Of a stretch of 64,000 nucleotides of DNA, positions 1 through 8,785 are shown one piece after another. A program made the position numbers and the translations under genes. This DNA is from Gammaproteobacteria bacterium. GTDB lineage: Bacteria > Pseudomonadota > Gammaproteobacteria > UBA4575. Where the stretch lies: NCBI GenBank assembly GCA_026713925.1, contig JAPONM010000025.1:161872-225871 (forward strand), given 5' to 3'. The notes under the pieces were generated by a model. It searched no databases. It was not told the DNA's origin and saw only the letters and a list, made by a program, of their open reading frames with translations. Within the stretch, counting starts at the first letter, position 1, and every line of letters starts with the position of its first letter.

Positions 1-97
1 TGTCGATGAAAACGGACCAAGGTTCACCTGCAATTTTATTGAAGAGCAGCGCACTGTCTCTTTGGTATGGAAGATCAGCAAATGTGAGGTCCGTCAT
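1..97 (-). CDS. pabB: Aminodeoxychorismate synthase component I, N-terminal fragment (cut by window edge)
   Basis: Only the first 32 codons are inside the window. They begin MTDLTFADLPYQRD and continue to GEPWSVFID, which I recognise as the opening of the PabB/TrpE-like chorismate-utilising family. PabB makes aminodeoxychorismate, the precursor of p-aminobenzoate. p-Aminobenzoate is a building block of both folate and H4MPT, which explains its place at the end of this island. The ATG overlaps the stop of the upstream gene by four bases (ATGA), so the two are probably translationally coupled. The call rests on a short N-terminus only. Confidence 0.7.
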   Translation of the reverse strand, partial: MTDLTFADLPYQRDSALLFNKIAGEPWSVFID

Positions 98-1146
98 ATG
101 CAGTATCTCTGAAAACCCAAACAGGCAATGGATGCAGCTGAGGCACAATCCCCCACATTCACACCGTCATCAATGTCCTCATGGTCAAACAGGCTGGCCG
201 CGTCCACATATCGTCGATTCAGGCGTTGAGCAATTTCTTTGACAAGAAAACGGCCAACTCCTGCTCCAACAACTGGAAAATTGAGTGATTGTTCCACCTT
301 GGAAAGGTGCTTACGACATGCGTTAATGATCGTCTGTATCTGTTGCTCACGTACATACTCAGCGACATCCCGCCACAGGCTTAATGCTTCCGGGACTGCA
401 TCGTAACCAAATATTCTTGCCAGACGGACCGCGCTGGACATCTTGTCCCTGCCTCGGCCATCAGGTGTATTGCCCATATCTGCATACCCTGGAAGTTCCC
501 CGGTCAACCTGTACAGGTCCGCTGAACTTGCAAAATACTCGTTGATTACCGGAATGAACCGGTCTTCTATAGGTGCTGCTTTGCAAAGGGCGAACACCGG
601 CGTCCTCACCACACCACAATACACCAGTTCCTGCGCATAAAGTCTCTCAGCATCAGTACAGCCTTCATTCATGACCTGGTGACCCTGTATGGCCAAGATA
701 TCAGTCGTTGTGCTGCCGACATCTATAAAAAGTGCATCTTTCAGTTGGGTAGCAATAAAATTTGCACTACCAAACCAATTAGCAGAAGCGATATGCCTGT
801 ACTCTCTGACGGCTTCCCCGGCACTGACAAATCCTTTAGCTCCAGCAAAATAGCGTGTTTCCGTTTCGCTGAAGTTTTCTTCAATCTCATTAATAATCCT
901 CCGGGTACCTTCTTTACGACTGTTGAAATGATCTACCATTTCACCTGTCATCGTGATTGCGAACAAGGATTCCGAAAAATCTAATTGTTTACTGATTACG
1001 TCAATTGAAGCACGCAATTGATTCAGCCCTCTCCACAATTGACAAGGTAGCTGATAGACATGAGAGATCGACCTGCTGCCCGCAGCCTTAGCCACCTTGA
1101 CATGAGCCCCACCGATATCCCAGCCCAAAACATTCTCACGCGGCAT
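94..1146 (-). CDS. H4MPT-linked C1 transfer pathway protein (hydantoinase/ASKHA-like, TIGR03123-type)
   Basis: A 350-residue protein with two sugar-kinase/actin-type phosphate motifs: DIGGAHVKVAK near residues 10-20 and FIDVGSTTTDI at 140-150. This architecture, next to mptG, mch and fae, matches the uncharacterised family that always travels with the H4MPT pathway in methylotrophs. It probably acts in cofactor synthesis in the cytoplasm, but no reaction is established that I know of. The gene overlaps the upstream ATP-grasp gene by 11 bases and pabB by 4, so the three are co-transcribed. The length is normal for the family. Confidence 0.85.
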   Translation of the reverse strand: MPRENVLGWDIGGAHVKVAKAAGSRSISHVYQLPCQLWRGLNQLRASIDVISKQLDFSESLFAITMTGEMVDHFNSRKEGTRRIINEIEENFSETETRYFAGAKGFVSAGEAVREYRHIASANWFGSANFIATQLKDALFIDVGSTTTDILAIQGHQVMNEGCTDAERLYAQELVYCGVVRTPVFALCKAAPIEDRFIPVINEYFASSADLYRLTGELPGYADMGNTPDGRGRDKMSSAVRLARIFGYDAVPEALSLWRDVAEYVREQQIQTIINACRKHLSKVEQSLNFPVVGAGVGRFLVKEIAQRLNRRYVDAASLFDHEDIDDGVNVGDCASAASIACLGFQRYCI

Positions 1147-2131
1147 GGCATGCCACCAGGTCTACCATGACTGTACCCATATTGGCGGGTACCAGACCAG
1201 GCAACTGTCTGTCGAGAAAACATTTCAGTATCAATTCAGCAGGGTTCACACACAAGACCGACCCAAGTCCTACATAGGAAGTGGTTAACCTAGGATTGAT
1301 TTCAACCAGCAATATTTGATTCCCTGTAATTACAACATCAACACCAACATATCCGCACAGTCCAGGTAATGCCTGCACCAGTCTGTCGCAAAATGGAGTG
1401 AATCTATCTCTCTCAAAAGCATTTACATTGCATTTGACCCATTGCAAGCAGCCATTTCCTTCACGAATATATTGCTCATTGCAACTTAATACCGAACATC
1501 TGCCTTGCAGACACAGCAAGCTCAGGCTCGCATGCGTACCCTGAACATAGGGCTGGAAAATATATTGATTCCTGTCAGGCAGGTCAGCAGCCGCCTGCAA
1601 CTCAGACCGGTTATTTAAAAGGGATACTTCAGTGCAGCCAGCGCCGTCTACAGGCTTCATTATAAATTGTTCTCCTCCCAGATGCCTGGCATCACTTGTC
1701 AGGCAGGTCGGAATTTGTGGGACGTTATGTGCCAGCAAGTGCCTGTATGTAGCGTACTTGTTGCTGGTCAGCCTAATAGTTTCTATCTCACAGTTGAGCA
1801 GCTTGAACGTCTGCCCCGAACATCTTTTACAAAGTGAATACAAAATGTCATCATATTCCGGTGCAATAATCAGCAATGCATCTTTCTTACAGGCAAGCTG
1901 CTCAAGCTTCTCTGAGTAATGCTCTCCAGGCTCAATTACTATCGTTTCTGCACCTTCCACACCGTTTCCAAGGCGCTTGTCCCTGAGTGTAAAGACACTG
2001 CAATCAGGTAACTGCTGGAAGTCATTGACAGCAGCCCGGAGCATCAAGTCCCCTTCTCTTTCCAAAGATGGTGACAGGGGCTGGCCCAGCATGCCTCCAC
2101 CAGTGATATACTCAAAAATTAGGATATTCAT
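1136..2131 (-). CDS. ATP-grasp ligase, similar to tyramine/tyrosine-glutamate ligase MfnD
   Basis: A 331-residue ATP-grasp enzyme. The N-terminus (MNILIFEYITGGG) is typical of the archaeal MfnD group. The nucleotide-binding lysine lies in FIMKPVDGAG (near residue 159) and the metal-binding EINPR near 283. MfnD joins glutamate to tyramine in methanofuran synthesis, and bacterial methylofuran also carries a polyglutamate chain on a tyrosine-type core, so a role in methylofuran synthesis is the best inference. It is the first gene of a three-gene overlapping unit with the ASKHA-like gene and pabB. Its start lies only 9 bases from the start of the divergent HisA-like gene. The exact substrate is not shown by sequence. 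Confidence 0.7.
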   Translation of the reverse strand: MNILIFEYITGGGMLGQPLSPSLEREGDLMLRAAVNDFQQLPDCSVFTLRDKRLGNGVEGAETIVIEPGEHYSEKLEQLACKKDALLIIAPEYDDILYSLCKRCSGQTFKLLNCEIETIRLTSNKYATYRHLLAHNVPQIPTCLTSDARHLGGEQFIMKPVDGAGCTEVSLLNNRSELQAAADLPDRNQYIFQPYVQGTHASLSLLCLQGRCSVLSCNEQYIREGNGCLQWVKCNVNAFERDRFTPFCDRLVQALPGLCGYVGVDVVITGNQILLVEINPRLTTSYVGLGSVLCVNPAELILKCFLDRQLPGLVPANMGTVMVDLVACHAA

Positions 2132-2140
2132 CTTCGTACG

Positions 2141-2848
2141 ATGCAGATTGTTCCGGTACTTGACCTATCTAAAGGCCTGGTTGTTCATGCAAAAAAAGGA
2201 ATCCGGAGACATTATAGGCCAATACAATCATCCTTATGCCCTACTGCCTATCCTGTAGGTGTTGTCCAAAATTTCATGGAGTTGTTTGACTTTCACACGC
2301 TTTATATTGCTGATCTGGATGCCATAGCGCTGCAGGGCCACAATGCAGATGTCGTTCAGGGTATCTGTGTTGAGTACCCAGAACTCGAAATATGGCTGGA
2401 TACTGGGCCTTCGTTAATTAGTCACTACCTTGATAATCCAATCACTCCCTCGCTGCGAATAATCCTATCTACAGAGTCCTTGCACTCCGCATCAATCTTA
2501 ATTTCACTGAGAAATGCCTACCGGGATCATCGCTTTGTACTTTCTCTTGATTACAAATCAAATTCCGTACTAGGATCACAGGAAATCATGCAGGAAAGAG
2601 ATTCATGGCCATCAGATATAGTGGTTCTAAACCTGGATCATGTAGGCACTTGCAGCGGAGTGAACTTCCCAGCCATACCGAACCAGCAGACATTATTTGC
2701 TATGCACAAAATTTACTATGGTGGCGGAATCAGAAATTATACTGATTTGCTGCAGCTGAAAAATCTGGGTGCTGCAGGTGCCTTGCTTTCCACAGCATTG
2801 CATGAAAAAACGGTTACCAAAACTGAACTGCAGTTGTTCAACCGATAA
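2141..2848 (+). CDS. HisA/HisF-like TIM-barrel protein linked to the H4MPT/methylofuran pathway
   Basis: A 235-residue protein opening MQIVPVLDLSKGLVVHA, the HisA-type first strand with its conserved aspartate, and ending with a YGGGIRNYTDLLQL phosphate-binding strand typical of HisA/HisF barrels. It sits inside the methylotrophy island, and such HisA-like proteins are known as conserved companions of H4MPT genes. It is therefore unlikely to be the histidine enzyme, and no other his genes are here. It is the only rightward gene among the first 20 kb. Its 3' end overlaps the convergent pterin-synthase-like gene by 11 bases. No Shine-Dalgarno is visible before its start, which lies 9 bases from a divergent start. 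Confidence 0.7.
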   Translation: MQIVPVLDLSKGLVVHAKKGIRRHYRPIQSSLCPTAYPVGVVQNFMELFDFHTLYIADLDAIALQGHNADVVQGICVEYPELEIWLDTGPSLISHYLDNPITPSLRIILSTESLHSASILISLRNAYRDHRFVLSLDYKSNSVLGSQEIMQERDSWPSDIVVLNLDHVGTCSGVNFPAIPNQQTLFAMHKIYYGGGIRNYTDLLQLKNLGAAGALLSTALHEKTVTKTELQLFNR

Positions 2849-4058
2849 TTTTTAGACTATCTCGTCTGCTCTGGTGCAACAACCTGCGCAATCGAGACTT
2901 GCCCAATTCATCCGAGGTGAAGTGTCCCAACAAGGCATTGCGCCCTCGCTCCTGCAACTCACGCAGGCTAGGGCCGGTATAACAGCAGTACGAATGCTCT
3001 GTCTCAAAAATCTGCAGTTCCACAAGTCCTGGCAAATATTCAATCAGCATTTCCCATATGTAGATACTCAATAGCTCGGTACTGGACCGCCAACTCAACC
3101 CGGCACTAACATAATTCAGAGTTTGGTGATCTAGTTCATCAATCACTTTTTGGCTAACAATTCGTTTCAAATACCCATAATCCACAACAAAGCCTGTAAG
3201 CGCATCGATTTGGTCCTCAACTTTCACGCTCATGGCGTAATGACCACCATGCAAGTTTACGCATTTCCCTGGGTGGTCAGTGATAAAATGTGCTGAATCA
3301 AACACCAGTTCCTTGACAACGGTTGCCCGATCATGCGACTTAAAAAATCTCTCACATGCAGCAGGTATCTTTTCCAAGTACTCAGCTATCACTTCCAGTA
3401 AACGTGATGTGTCCTTGCGAGTTTCGCTTCTCATCAAAAGTCCATTTTCATGTACCGAGGCGTCAAGCCCTTTCAGGCAGACCTGATAATTCTTTTTCAG
3501 GTGGTCGCTGACCCTGTTTGCATCCTTGCAGTCCGGAAAATCAATAAACAGATATCCTGCATGCATCTCGCCAATATGTGCGATGAGTATCGTGATTTGC
3601 TGCAAAAATGACCCTGCAGATATTTGTGTGATTTCGGAAGGCACCCAAGTACTGGGGATTTTTAGGCTGTTTCTGGCAATCACGCGGTGTGTTGCATTTT
3701 CATACATATATTCCTGCCTGAATTGAAACCCCAGAGACCGCAATGATTCCAGATACCAGAGCAACTGTTCGAGTCTACGCACCCCAAGTGAAATCATCGT
3801 GAATTCGCCTTGCTGCACCATGGCCCGTGCCATTCCTAGACCCTTCAAAATATCCAGTGTATTCCGGCCAACTTTTCTGTCCGGCCTCCAGTAAGAAGAA
3901 ATGTCATCCGCCTGATTAATCTGATCCGGGCTCAGCACCAAATCCAGAGGCAGGTGATGACGTAAGGCATACTCTTGCAACGTCAAACCGCTACAAGCCA
4001 ATAGATGCTCATTCGTCAAACTATTGCCAACATCTTCATGACAATCAAGACATTGCAT
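2838..4058 (-). CDS. 6-carboxytetrahydropterin synthase-like (PTPS/QueD) protein with N-terminal zinc-finger-like extension
   Basis: A 406-residue protein, about three times the usual QueD/PTPS length. The C-terminal third carries the PTPS fold signature ELVFDSAHF followed by CVNLHGGHY (near residues 245-275). The N-terminus has CLDC, then H and C (a C-x2-C-x11-H-x3-C pattern), followed by a GLTLQEYALRHHLP stretch that resembles MucR/Ros zinc domains. The middle, residues about 60-240, is unassigned. A pterin-synthase role in H4MPT head-group formation is inferred from the island context. An oddity: the usual zinc motif is HGH, but here it reads HGGH, which would shift one histidine ligand. 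An isolated promoter is likely because the gene upstream (fae) ends in a terminator. Confidence 0.65.
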   Translation of the reverse strand: MQCLDCHEDVGNSLTNEHLLACSGLTLQEYALRHHLPLDLVLSPDQINQADDISSYWRPDRKVGRNTLDILKGLGMARAMVQQGEFTMISLGVRRLEQLLWYLESLRSLGFQFRQEYMYENATHRVIARNSLKIPSTWVPSEITQISAGSFLQQITILIAHIGEMHAGYLFIDFPDCKDANRVSDHLKKNYQVCLKGLDASVHENGLLMRSETRKDTSRLLEVIAEYLEKIPAACERFFKSHDRATVVKELVFDSAHFITDHPGKCVNLHGGHYAMSVKVEDQIDALTGFVVDYGYLKRIVSQKVIDELDHQTLNYVSAGLSWRSSTELLSIYIWEMLIEYLPGLVELQIFETEHSYCCYTGPSLRELQERGRNALLGHFTSDELGKSRLRRLLHQSRRDSLKIIG

Positions 4059-4122
4059 ATTCGAACCCAGTTTTCATACCGGTGGTAACACTGTTACAAA
4101 TTATATCAGCAAAACAGTTGAC

Positions 4123-4154
4123 CAAAAAAAATGCCCCGCAATTGCGGGGCATTT
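4123..4154 (-). terminator. Rho-independent terminator of fae
   Basis: The leftward strand carries the inverted repeat TGCCCCGC-AATT-GCGGGGCA followed by eight T residues. It lies 25 bases after the fae stop codon and 65 bases before the next gene. It is one of the clearest intrinsic terminators in the window and suggests that fae is a single, strongly expressed transcription unit. Confidence 0.92.
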
Positions 4155-4178
4155 CCTTAGGTTAACCTGAGAAAGTAA

Positions 4179-4706
4179 TCAGAAGCCTTTGAATGGATGC
4201 TCTGCACTGTCCTTTTGCGCAACCACTGCTGAGGCTTTGGGCTCGTCTTTGACAGCACGTTCCAAAGATTCTTTCACAGCCTTGTAGTTATTTTCATAGA
4301 TAGCTTCATTGTCTTTTGCTTCCCAGTGAATGAAAACACCTACACATACGAAAACGTCATCCGCTTCGTCTGCAGGAATAGTGCCATCTTCAACACTGTC
4401 TGCTACAGCTTTAGCGACAGCCACTTGTGCAGGACCAAACATCTGTACAGCTTGGTTTGCACCCTTGATAGTCACTTTGTTGAACATCATGGTGTTAGGC
4501 TTACATGGCAAATTAGGAGCAATCACAGCCAGCAAAGTGGAAAAACCGTCCTTATTGTTAACCAAGCCATTACAAAAAGCAGTTTCAACGGCAGAGCCAC
4601 GCGGGCCAATCAATAAATCGATATGCGCGATTTCTGCCATTGTGCCGGAAGGATCATTATCATTAACGAGTGATTCTCCGACCATTACTTTGTTAATCAA
4701 TGCCAT
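4179..4706 (-). CDS. fae: Formaldehyde-activating enzyme
   Basis: A 175-residue protein. It condenses formaldehyde with H4MPT to methylene-H4MPT in the cytoplasm, the entry step of the formaldehyde oxidation pathway encoded around it. The sequence matches the family along its full length ([14 protein letters not shown], then [16 protein letters not shown], including the conserved active-site histidine of the AHIDL segment near residue 28). A good ribosome-binding site (CAGGAG) lies 8 bases before the ATG. The flanking terminator and the 99-base gap upstream indicate a separate, probably highly expressed transcript. It is a canonical stand-alone Fae, without the Hps fusion seen in some lineages. 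Confidence 0.97.
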   Translation of the reverse strand: MALINKVMVGESLVNDNDPSGTMAEIAHIDLLIGPRGSAVETAFCNGLVNNKDGFSTLLAVIAPNLPCKPNTMMFNKVTIKGANQAVQMFGPAQVAVAKAVADSVEDGTIPADEADDVFVCVGVFIHWEAKDNEAIYENNYKAVKESLERAVKDEPKASAVVAQKDSAEHPFKGF

Positions 4707-4805
4707 TATTATTCTCCTGTTTCATTTTGTTGTCGATAAACCGCAGACCATCAGTCCGCCCGTACCCTCATGGATTATGCTAGCAACTGCGCATTGTACC
4801 ACACT

Positions 4806-5768
4806 TCACAGTGTTCCTAGCCCAACTGCAAAGATACTAGCTACCGTCAGGTCCGCTGTTGTTCCCGGGTTAATTCGATCACGCCTGAGTTGGTCATCGA
4901 TTTCCAGTAATCGTGCCTCATACCTGATTGGCGAATCCGAACGGTAGAATTCCTTTTCAAGTGGGGTGATCATATCACTAATTTCCCGAGCTTTTAATAC
5001 ACCGAATTTTCGTTCGATCAGGCTATCCGGAAATCTTGATAGAAAGGCTAGGAACAATCCAGTTGCAGCCCAGCACTCATCATTCCAACGTGCCATCAAT
5101 GCTTCAAAATGGGGCGCCCCAAAAAACAGAATATCGTGGTAATTATTTGAATACTGGTTAGCTATACGGTCCCAAGAGGAAGCATATTTCATTGTATTTA
5201 ATAGGGTTACCGTAGGCTCTTCATATATATCTTGATTTTGCTTGTGCCCCATCCCGCCTGGTTCTGCCATACGAATGGCCTGATATACTTTTTTTGCATC
5301 CTGCACTGTGGATTGCCGCAGAACTGCCCATAGCGACTTTGCGAGATCGGAACCTGTTTCCCTCCTCAGGCAGGCTTGAATCAAAGGCGCGACAAGCAGA
5401 ATGATCCCAAGATTGGTATTTGTACCTACTGCCAGGTGTGTAGCTTGGACTGCCCGCAAAACCCGTTCTCCCAGTGTCAGGGCAGGGGCAGCCATAGATT
5501 CGGCACTGACCTGCGCACTGCTCAGGAAATCTTCAACACTGGGTACAGGATCACTTGAGTGAATTCCCGTATTCCCGGGCTTTAGTGCATGCATATCAAC
5601 CCAGCATACATGCCTGTACAGGTCCGCCAGCTTTGGACTCAATGAACCCTGATTACGCATACTGCTGTACACAGTAAAAGAGAGAAAATCTGAAACAGGC
5701 TCATGATTCTTGCCTAGCGCAGAAACGCTCAATTTTGGATTTTTCTGGATCGTACAGTACCGGAACAC
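4806..5768 (-). CDS. Triphosphoribosyl-dephospho-CoA synthase (CitG)-like protein of the H4MPT island
   Basis: The conserved CitG-family blocks are visible: HALKPGNTGIHS near residue 60, a GERVLRAVQATH helix and GTNTNLGIILL near 117. In citrate-lyase clusters CitG makes a prosthetic group from ATP and dephospho-CoA, but here no citrate or malonate lyase genes exist. CitG-like proteins are regular members of methylotroph H4MPT clusters, so a role in H4MPT or methylofuran synthesis is inferred. The start is uncertain: the longest frame begins with GTG at 5768, inside the upstream RimK-like gene. An internal ATG at 5660 (MRNQGSLSPK) begins closer to the conserved part. Confidence 0.75.
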   Translation of the reverse strand: MFRYCTIQKNPKLSVSALGKNHEPVSDFLSFTVYSSMRNQGSLSPKLADLYRHVCWVDMHALKPGNTGIHSSDPVPSVEDFLSSAQVSAESMAAPALTLGERVLRAVQATHLAVGTNTNLGIILLVAPLIQACLRRETGSDLAKSLWAVLRQSTVQDAKKVYQAIRMAEPGGMGHKQNQDIYEEPTVTLLNTMKYASSWDRIANQYSNNYHDILFFGAPHFEALMARWNDECWAATGLFLAFLSRFPDSLIERKFGVLKAREISDMITPLEKEFYRSDSPIRYEARLLEIDDQLRRDRINPGTTADLTVASIFAVGLGTL

Positions 5769-6655
5769 TGCTGCAAACTACTCAGGAAATGCTCGACCAG
5801 CTTCTCTGCGACTATAATTTTGCTGACACTTTGCAGGCCCCGCCATGCAGGAATGCTATTCACTTCAGTAACCCACAAATTTTGATTCTGATCACACATG
5901 ACATCGACGCCACCGTAATACATATCAACCGCTTTTACAGCTTCTCTGGCAATCCCGGTAAATTTTTCATCCAGCACTGCTGGATAGCACTTCCCTCCCG
6001 TTGCCACATTGGTAATCCAGCCACTACCTTGCCTTTTCATCATTGCAACAACCTGGTCTCCTATTACGAATAGTCTCCAGTCATAAGCATCTTCTGAACC
6101 CGTCTCAATATATCTTTGCAAATAATAAATCCTGTTACATATTGTAAAATCAGTCATATCGCCAAGTTTGGTAATTAACTGCAGGTTTTTCCCCTGGGAG
6201 CCAAACAGGGGTTTCATTACAACCTTGTACCCTAGCTCCAACTGCTGACGTATGAAGGAATATGCATCATGAACATTGTTCCCGACCCAGGTTGGAGGAG
6301 TCAAAAGACCTGCATGACTAAGCAGAAAACTGGTCATGCCTTTGTCAACACTGCGTTCAATGGCACGAACTTCGTTATACACAAATACATTCAGTTCACG
6401 CAGTGCATGCAGGATATCCAGATAAAAAACGACTTCTTCGAGAGATCCTCCCGGCACCCCACGCACAAATACTCCGTCAGGCAAACACCCACTAAAACCG
6501 GGAATAAACAGACTCCCCGGACCTAGCCCCGTCTCAAAATGACAGTTCGTCAATGAAACATTTGTACATTGATGGCCCTTAGCGCAGAAAGCCTTGTGCA
6601 GTTCTTTTCCGTGCCAGCCAGGATCATCAGTGATAATCGCAATATGCCGAGACAT
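5729..6655 (-). CDS. RimK-type ATP-grasp glutamate ligase (MptN-like) of the H4MPT island
   Basis: A 308-residue RimK-family ATP-grasp protein. VVMKPLFGSQGKNL (near residue 145) is the nucleotide-binding lysine and loop. YGGVDVMCDQ and VTEVNSIPAW near the C-terminus are the magnesium-binding segment. In archaea MptN adds glutamate to tetrahydromethanopterin, and the same fold occurs in methylotroph clusters, so a cofactor-tailoring glutamate ligase is the best inference. The start is the ATG of MSRHIAIITDD, two bases after the mch stop codon, and its 3' end runs into the CitG-like gene, indicating one transcript mch, rimK-like, citG-like. Confidence 0.78.
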   Translation of the reverse strand: MSRHIAIITDDPGWHGKELHKAFCAKGHQCTNVSLTNCHFETGLGPGSLFIPGFSGCLPDGVFVRGVPGGSLEEVVFYLDILHALRELNVFVYNEVRAIERSVDKGMTSFLLSHAGLLTPPTWVGNNVHDAYSFIRQQLELGYKVVMKPLFGSQGKNLQLITKLGDMTDFTICNRIYYLQRYIETGSEDAYDWRLFVIGDQVVAMMKRQGSGWITNVATGGKCYPAVLDEKFTGIAREAVKAVDMYYGGVDVMCDQNQNLWVTEVNSIPAWRGLQSVSKIIVAEKLVEHFLSSLQQCSGTVRSRKIQN

Positions 6656-6657
6656 GA

Positions 6658-7611
6658 CTAGGAAAAGGATTTTGCAAGCAGGTCAGGCGCCAGATTTCCA
6701 CCCCTGAAGGTTCTACCGCTATCAACCGAAGTGACTGCAACCCAGGCAGGACTGAACAGCATGGGATCAATTTTGAAAAAGTCATACCCACAGTCTTTGA
6801 GAATCCTAGCAAATGGTTTGCCATAATCGGGCGATGAACTTGATGGAAGATCCAGTGCAAGTTTTTCCGCACGTGTATCGTCCCCTTGGACAAACAGGTG
6901 CACTCGTCCAGCAAACAAGATTGCTGTATTGGTACGCTCCATAGCTGTCACAAAATCGGGTACTGGTGGAGAAAGTGGTGCACTTGCAGAGCCGTCCAGC
7001 ACATCATCCAGAGGAAACCCTAGTGTATGAACCTTGTGCATGGCAACTTCCAGCACTCTGGAAACTACCTGGACATTACCTGCAATCGAACGGGTCGGAG
7101 TCAGAATGAAGGTCAGGGCAGCCGGAGTCAATCTGCATGTCTCAGCAATCCTGTTAATCAGTGCAACAGGTGGCAACTGATCTACCTCAAGTACAAACGT
7201 TGCGCTGTCACAAGTATCCTCATAGCCCAAATCTTCAAAAAGGGACTCTTTTCGCGCTATAGCACGGCCCGGACCTGATCCCAAGGCATGAAATTTTTCA
7301 TGTGACAGACTCCAGCCCGCATACTGGCTGGCAAGGCATGCCAGAACCGGATTACACGTATGTACATGCAAGGAAAGTGGCCAGTCACTCACAGCCGCTG
7401 TATGGCAAAGCGTTACTTTTCCCAAGCCCCCCATACAGATTTCACCAATCACCCTGCCAGCTTCAAGCCCACCTGCGCAATCTATACCTGCATCGATATA
7501 TTTCGCACCATTACTGAACTCACCCACGATGACTCTCAAGGCGTCACTTTTATCAATTAGCTCCTGAACTAACGGCTTGGCCAATTGGTTCACACTTACA
7601 TTTTGCATCAT
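6658..7611 (-). CDS. mch: Methenyltetrahydromethanopterin cyclohydrolase
   Basis: A 317-residue protein that hydrolyses methenyl-H4MPT to formyl-H4MPT, the step between MtdB and formyltransferase. It is recognised along its length: DAGIDCAGGLEAGRVIGEICMGGLG near residues 40-65 (glycine-rich cofactor site), ALGSGPGRAIARKE, and DFFKIDPMLFSPAW near the end. Its length matches the family. It lies between the ATP-grasp gene downstream of mtdB and the RimK-like gene, with very short spacers, consistent with a single mtdB-to-citG transcript. Confidence 0.95.
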   Translation of the reverse strand: MMQNVSVNQLAKPLVQELIDKSDALRVIVGEFSNGAKYIDAGIDCAGGLEAGRVIGEICMGGLGKVTLCHTAAVSDWPLSLHVHTCNPVLACLASQYAGWSLSHEKFHALGSGPGRAIARKESLFEDLGYEDTCDSATFVLEVDQLPPVALINRIAETCRLTPAALTFILTPTRSIAGNVQVVSRVLEVAMHKVHTLGFPLDDVLDGSASAPLSPPVPDFVTAMERTNTAILFAGRVHLFVQGDDTRAEKLALDLPSSSSPDYGKPFARILKDCGYDFFKIDPMLFSPAWVAVTSVDSGRTFRGGNLAPDLLAKSFS

Positions 7612-7630
7612 CTGTTCTCTTGTCTTAAAT

Positions 7631-8785
7631 TCAAGATTTATTCTCTGGTCCGCACAAGTTTTTCAAAATCATCTTTTTCCGGGTACAAACCATCGCACGC
7701 ACTTGAGCTGCATTTTGACCTCCTGCAAATACACTGCATATAGGTTCATTTGTTTGAATGACATTTTTCGGGCGCGGTCGATCTGCTGTCCACAAAGGCC
7801 AGTTAAAGCCAATCGGCACCTGTACTGGTTTTGTAGCGTAAACAATCGCATGCGCACGTAAATGCGGCGTGCCCTTCGCCGGGCTGAGTTTAGCATGTAG
7901 ACACGCATCCATATGTTCCTTGATTAGATTTCCATGCCTGGTTTCGTATAATCCATAGGTTGCAGGGATACGCGGATTGATTTCCAGCACATAGGCCTGA
8001 CCATTATCAAGAATAAAGTCGATACTGTTCAAGCCGACAAGATCAAATTCACATGTAAGGCGGGTTGCATAATCTAAAACGGTACAACGTTGCTCTTCGG
8101 TAAGATTGGCCTGATTGACAGCCCCTTGGTACAGGTAAGGCTTGCCTGGGCCTGATGCCCGGCTCCACAAGGTATTGAATCCCAATGCCTTTATTTTTTG
8201 ACCATTTGCCAGAAACGTCAGGGAAAAATTTATGCCATTCATTTTCCTTTGAAGATATGTATATTGATCGTGGACAAACTGTTCAGGACATGCAGTAACA
8301 CCCATACCGCCCGTACTCCTTGAGTTTTTCAGTAACCACAAGCTACTGTCACCCCGAACAGGCTTGAAACGTATCTCAGGATACGGAATTGACTTTGTGT
8401 CAAGTGCCGGAAAAAATACTTTTGGATCTTTACACCTGCGAAGCGTGGCACTTGAATTCCCGATGACACTGTCAACTGCAATGGCATCCAAGATATCTGG
8501 GGCAGATTCCAGGGCTGCGTCATAAAACAGGCCTTTCAGACAATTCTCACTCTGCAACCTGTGTACAGCACCAAGTACTTCAGCCCTATCCAGCCCGAAT
8601 CGTGTACGTGATACTTTTTGACTGACAACTGCTGCTGCACAAGTATCCATATCTGCAAATCCATCGATCACAGCCACTGGAGAGCCGCTGGCTTTCAGAG
8701 CTTCAGCGATGGCACGACCTGAAATCGCTACAACCAGATAAATCTGCCTACCCCTGGGTAATCTCCCGGGCAACCTCGAATGCAT
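7631..8785 (-). CDS. ATP-grasp protein conserved beside mtdB (orf17-type)
   Basis: About 384 residues. After an N-terminal preATP-grasp domain (YLVVAISGRAIAEALKASG) comes WLLKNSRSTGGMGV, the ATP-binding lysine and glycine loop, and later VGLNSIDFILDNG with VLEINPRIPATYG, the magnesium ligands. It corresponds to the ATP-grasp gene found directly after mtdB in methylotrophs. It is probably a cofactor-synthesis ligase whose substrate is unknown. The start is hard to fix: the family homology begins right after the mtdB stop, with no ATG there. The nearest ATG (8785) lies 38 bases inside mtdB in another frame, and a longer frame reaches 8821. Coupled translation or a rare start codon is possible. 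Confidence 0.72.
   Translation of the reverse strand: MHSRLPGRLPRGRQIYLVVAISGRAIAEALKASGSPVAVIDGFADMDTCAAAVVSQKVSRTRFGLDRAEVLGAVHRLQSENCLKGLFYDAALESAPDILDAIAVDSVIGNSSATLRRCKDPKVFFPALDTKSIPYPEIRFKPVRGDSSLWLLKNSRSTGGMGVTACPEQFVHDQYTYLQRKMNGINFSLTFLANGQKIKALGFNTLWSRASGPGKPYLYQGAVNQANLTEEQRCTVLDYATRLTCEFDLVGLNSIDFILDNGQAYVLEINPRIPATYGLYETRHGNLIKEHMDACLHAKLSPAKGTPHLRAHAIVYATKPVQVPIGFNWPLWTADRPRPKNVIQTNEPICSVFAGGQNAAQVRAMVCTRKKMILKNLCGPENKS

Noticed and set aside
4799..4813. Inverted repeat ACACTTCACAGTGT between the CitG-like gene end and the fae leader
   Set aside because: The stem is only five base pairs and there is no T-run; it overlaps the end of the coding sequence, so I do not call it a terminator or operator.
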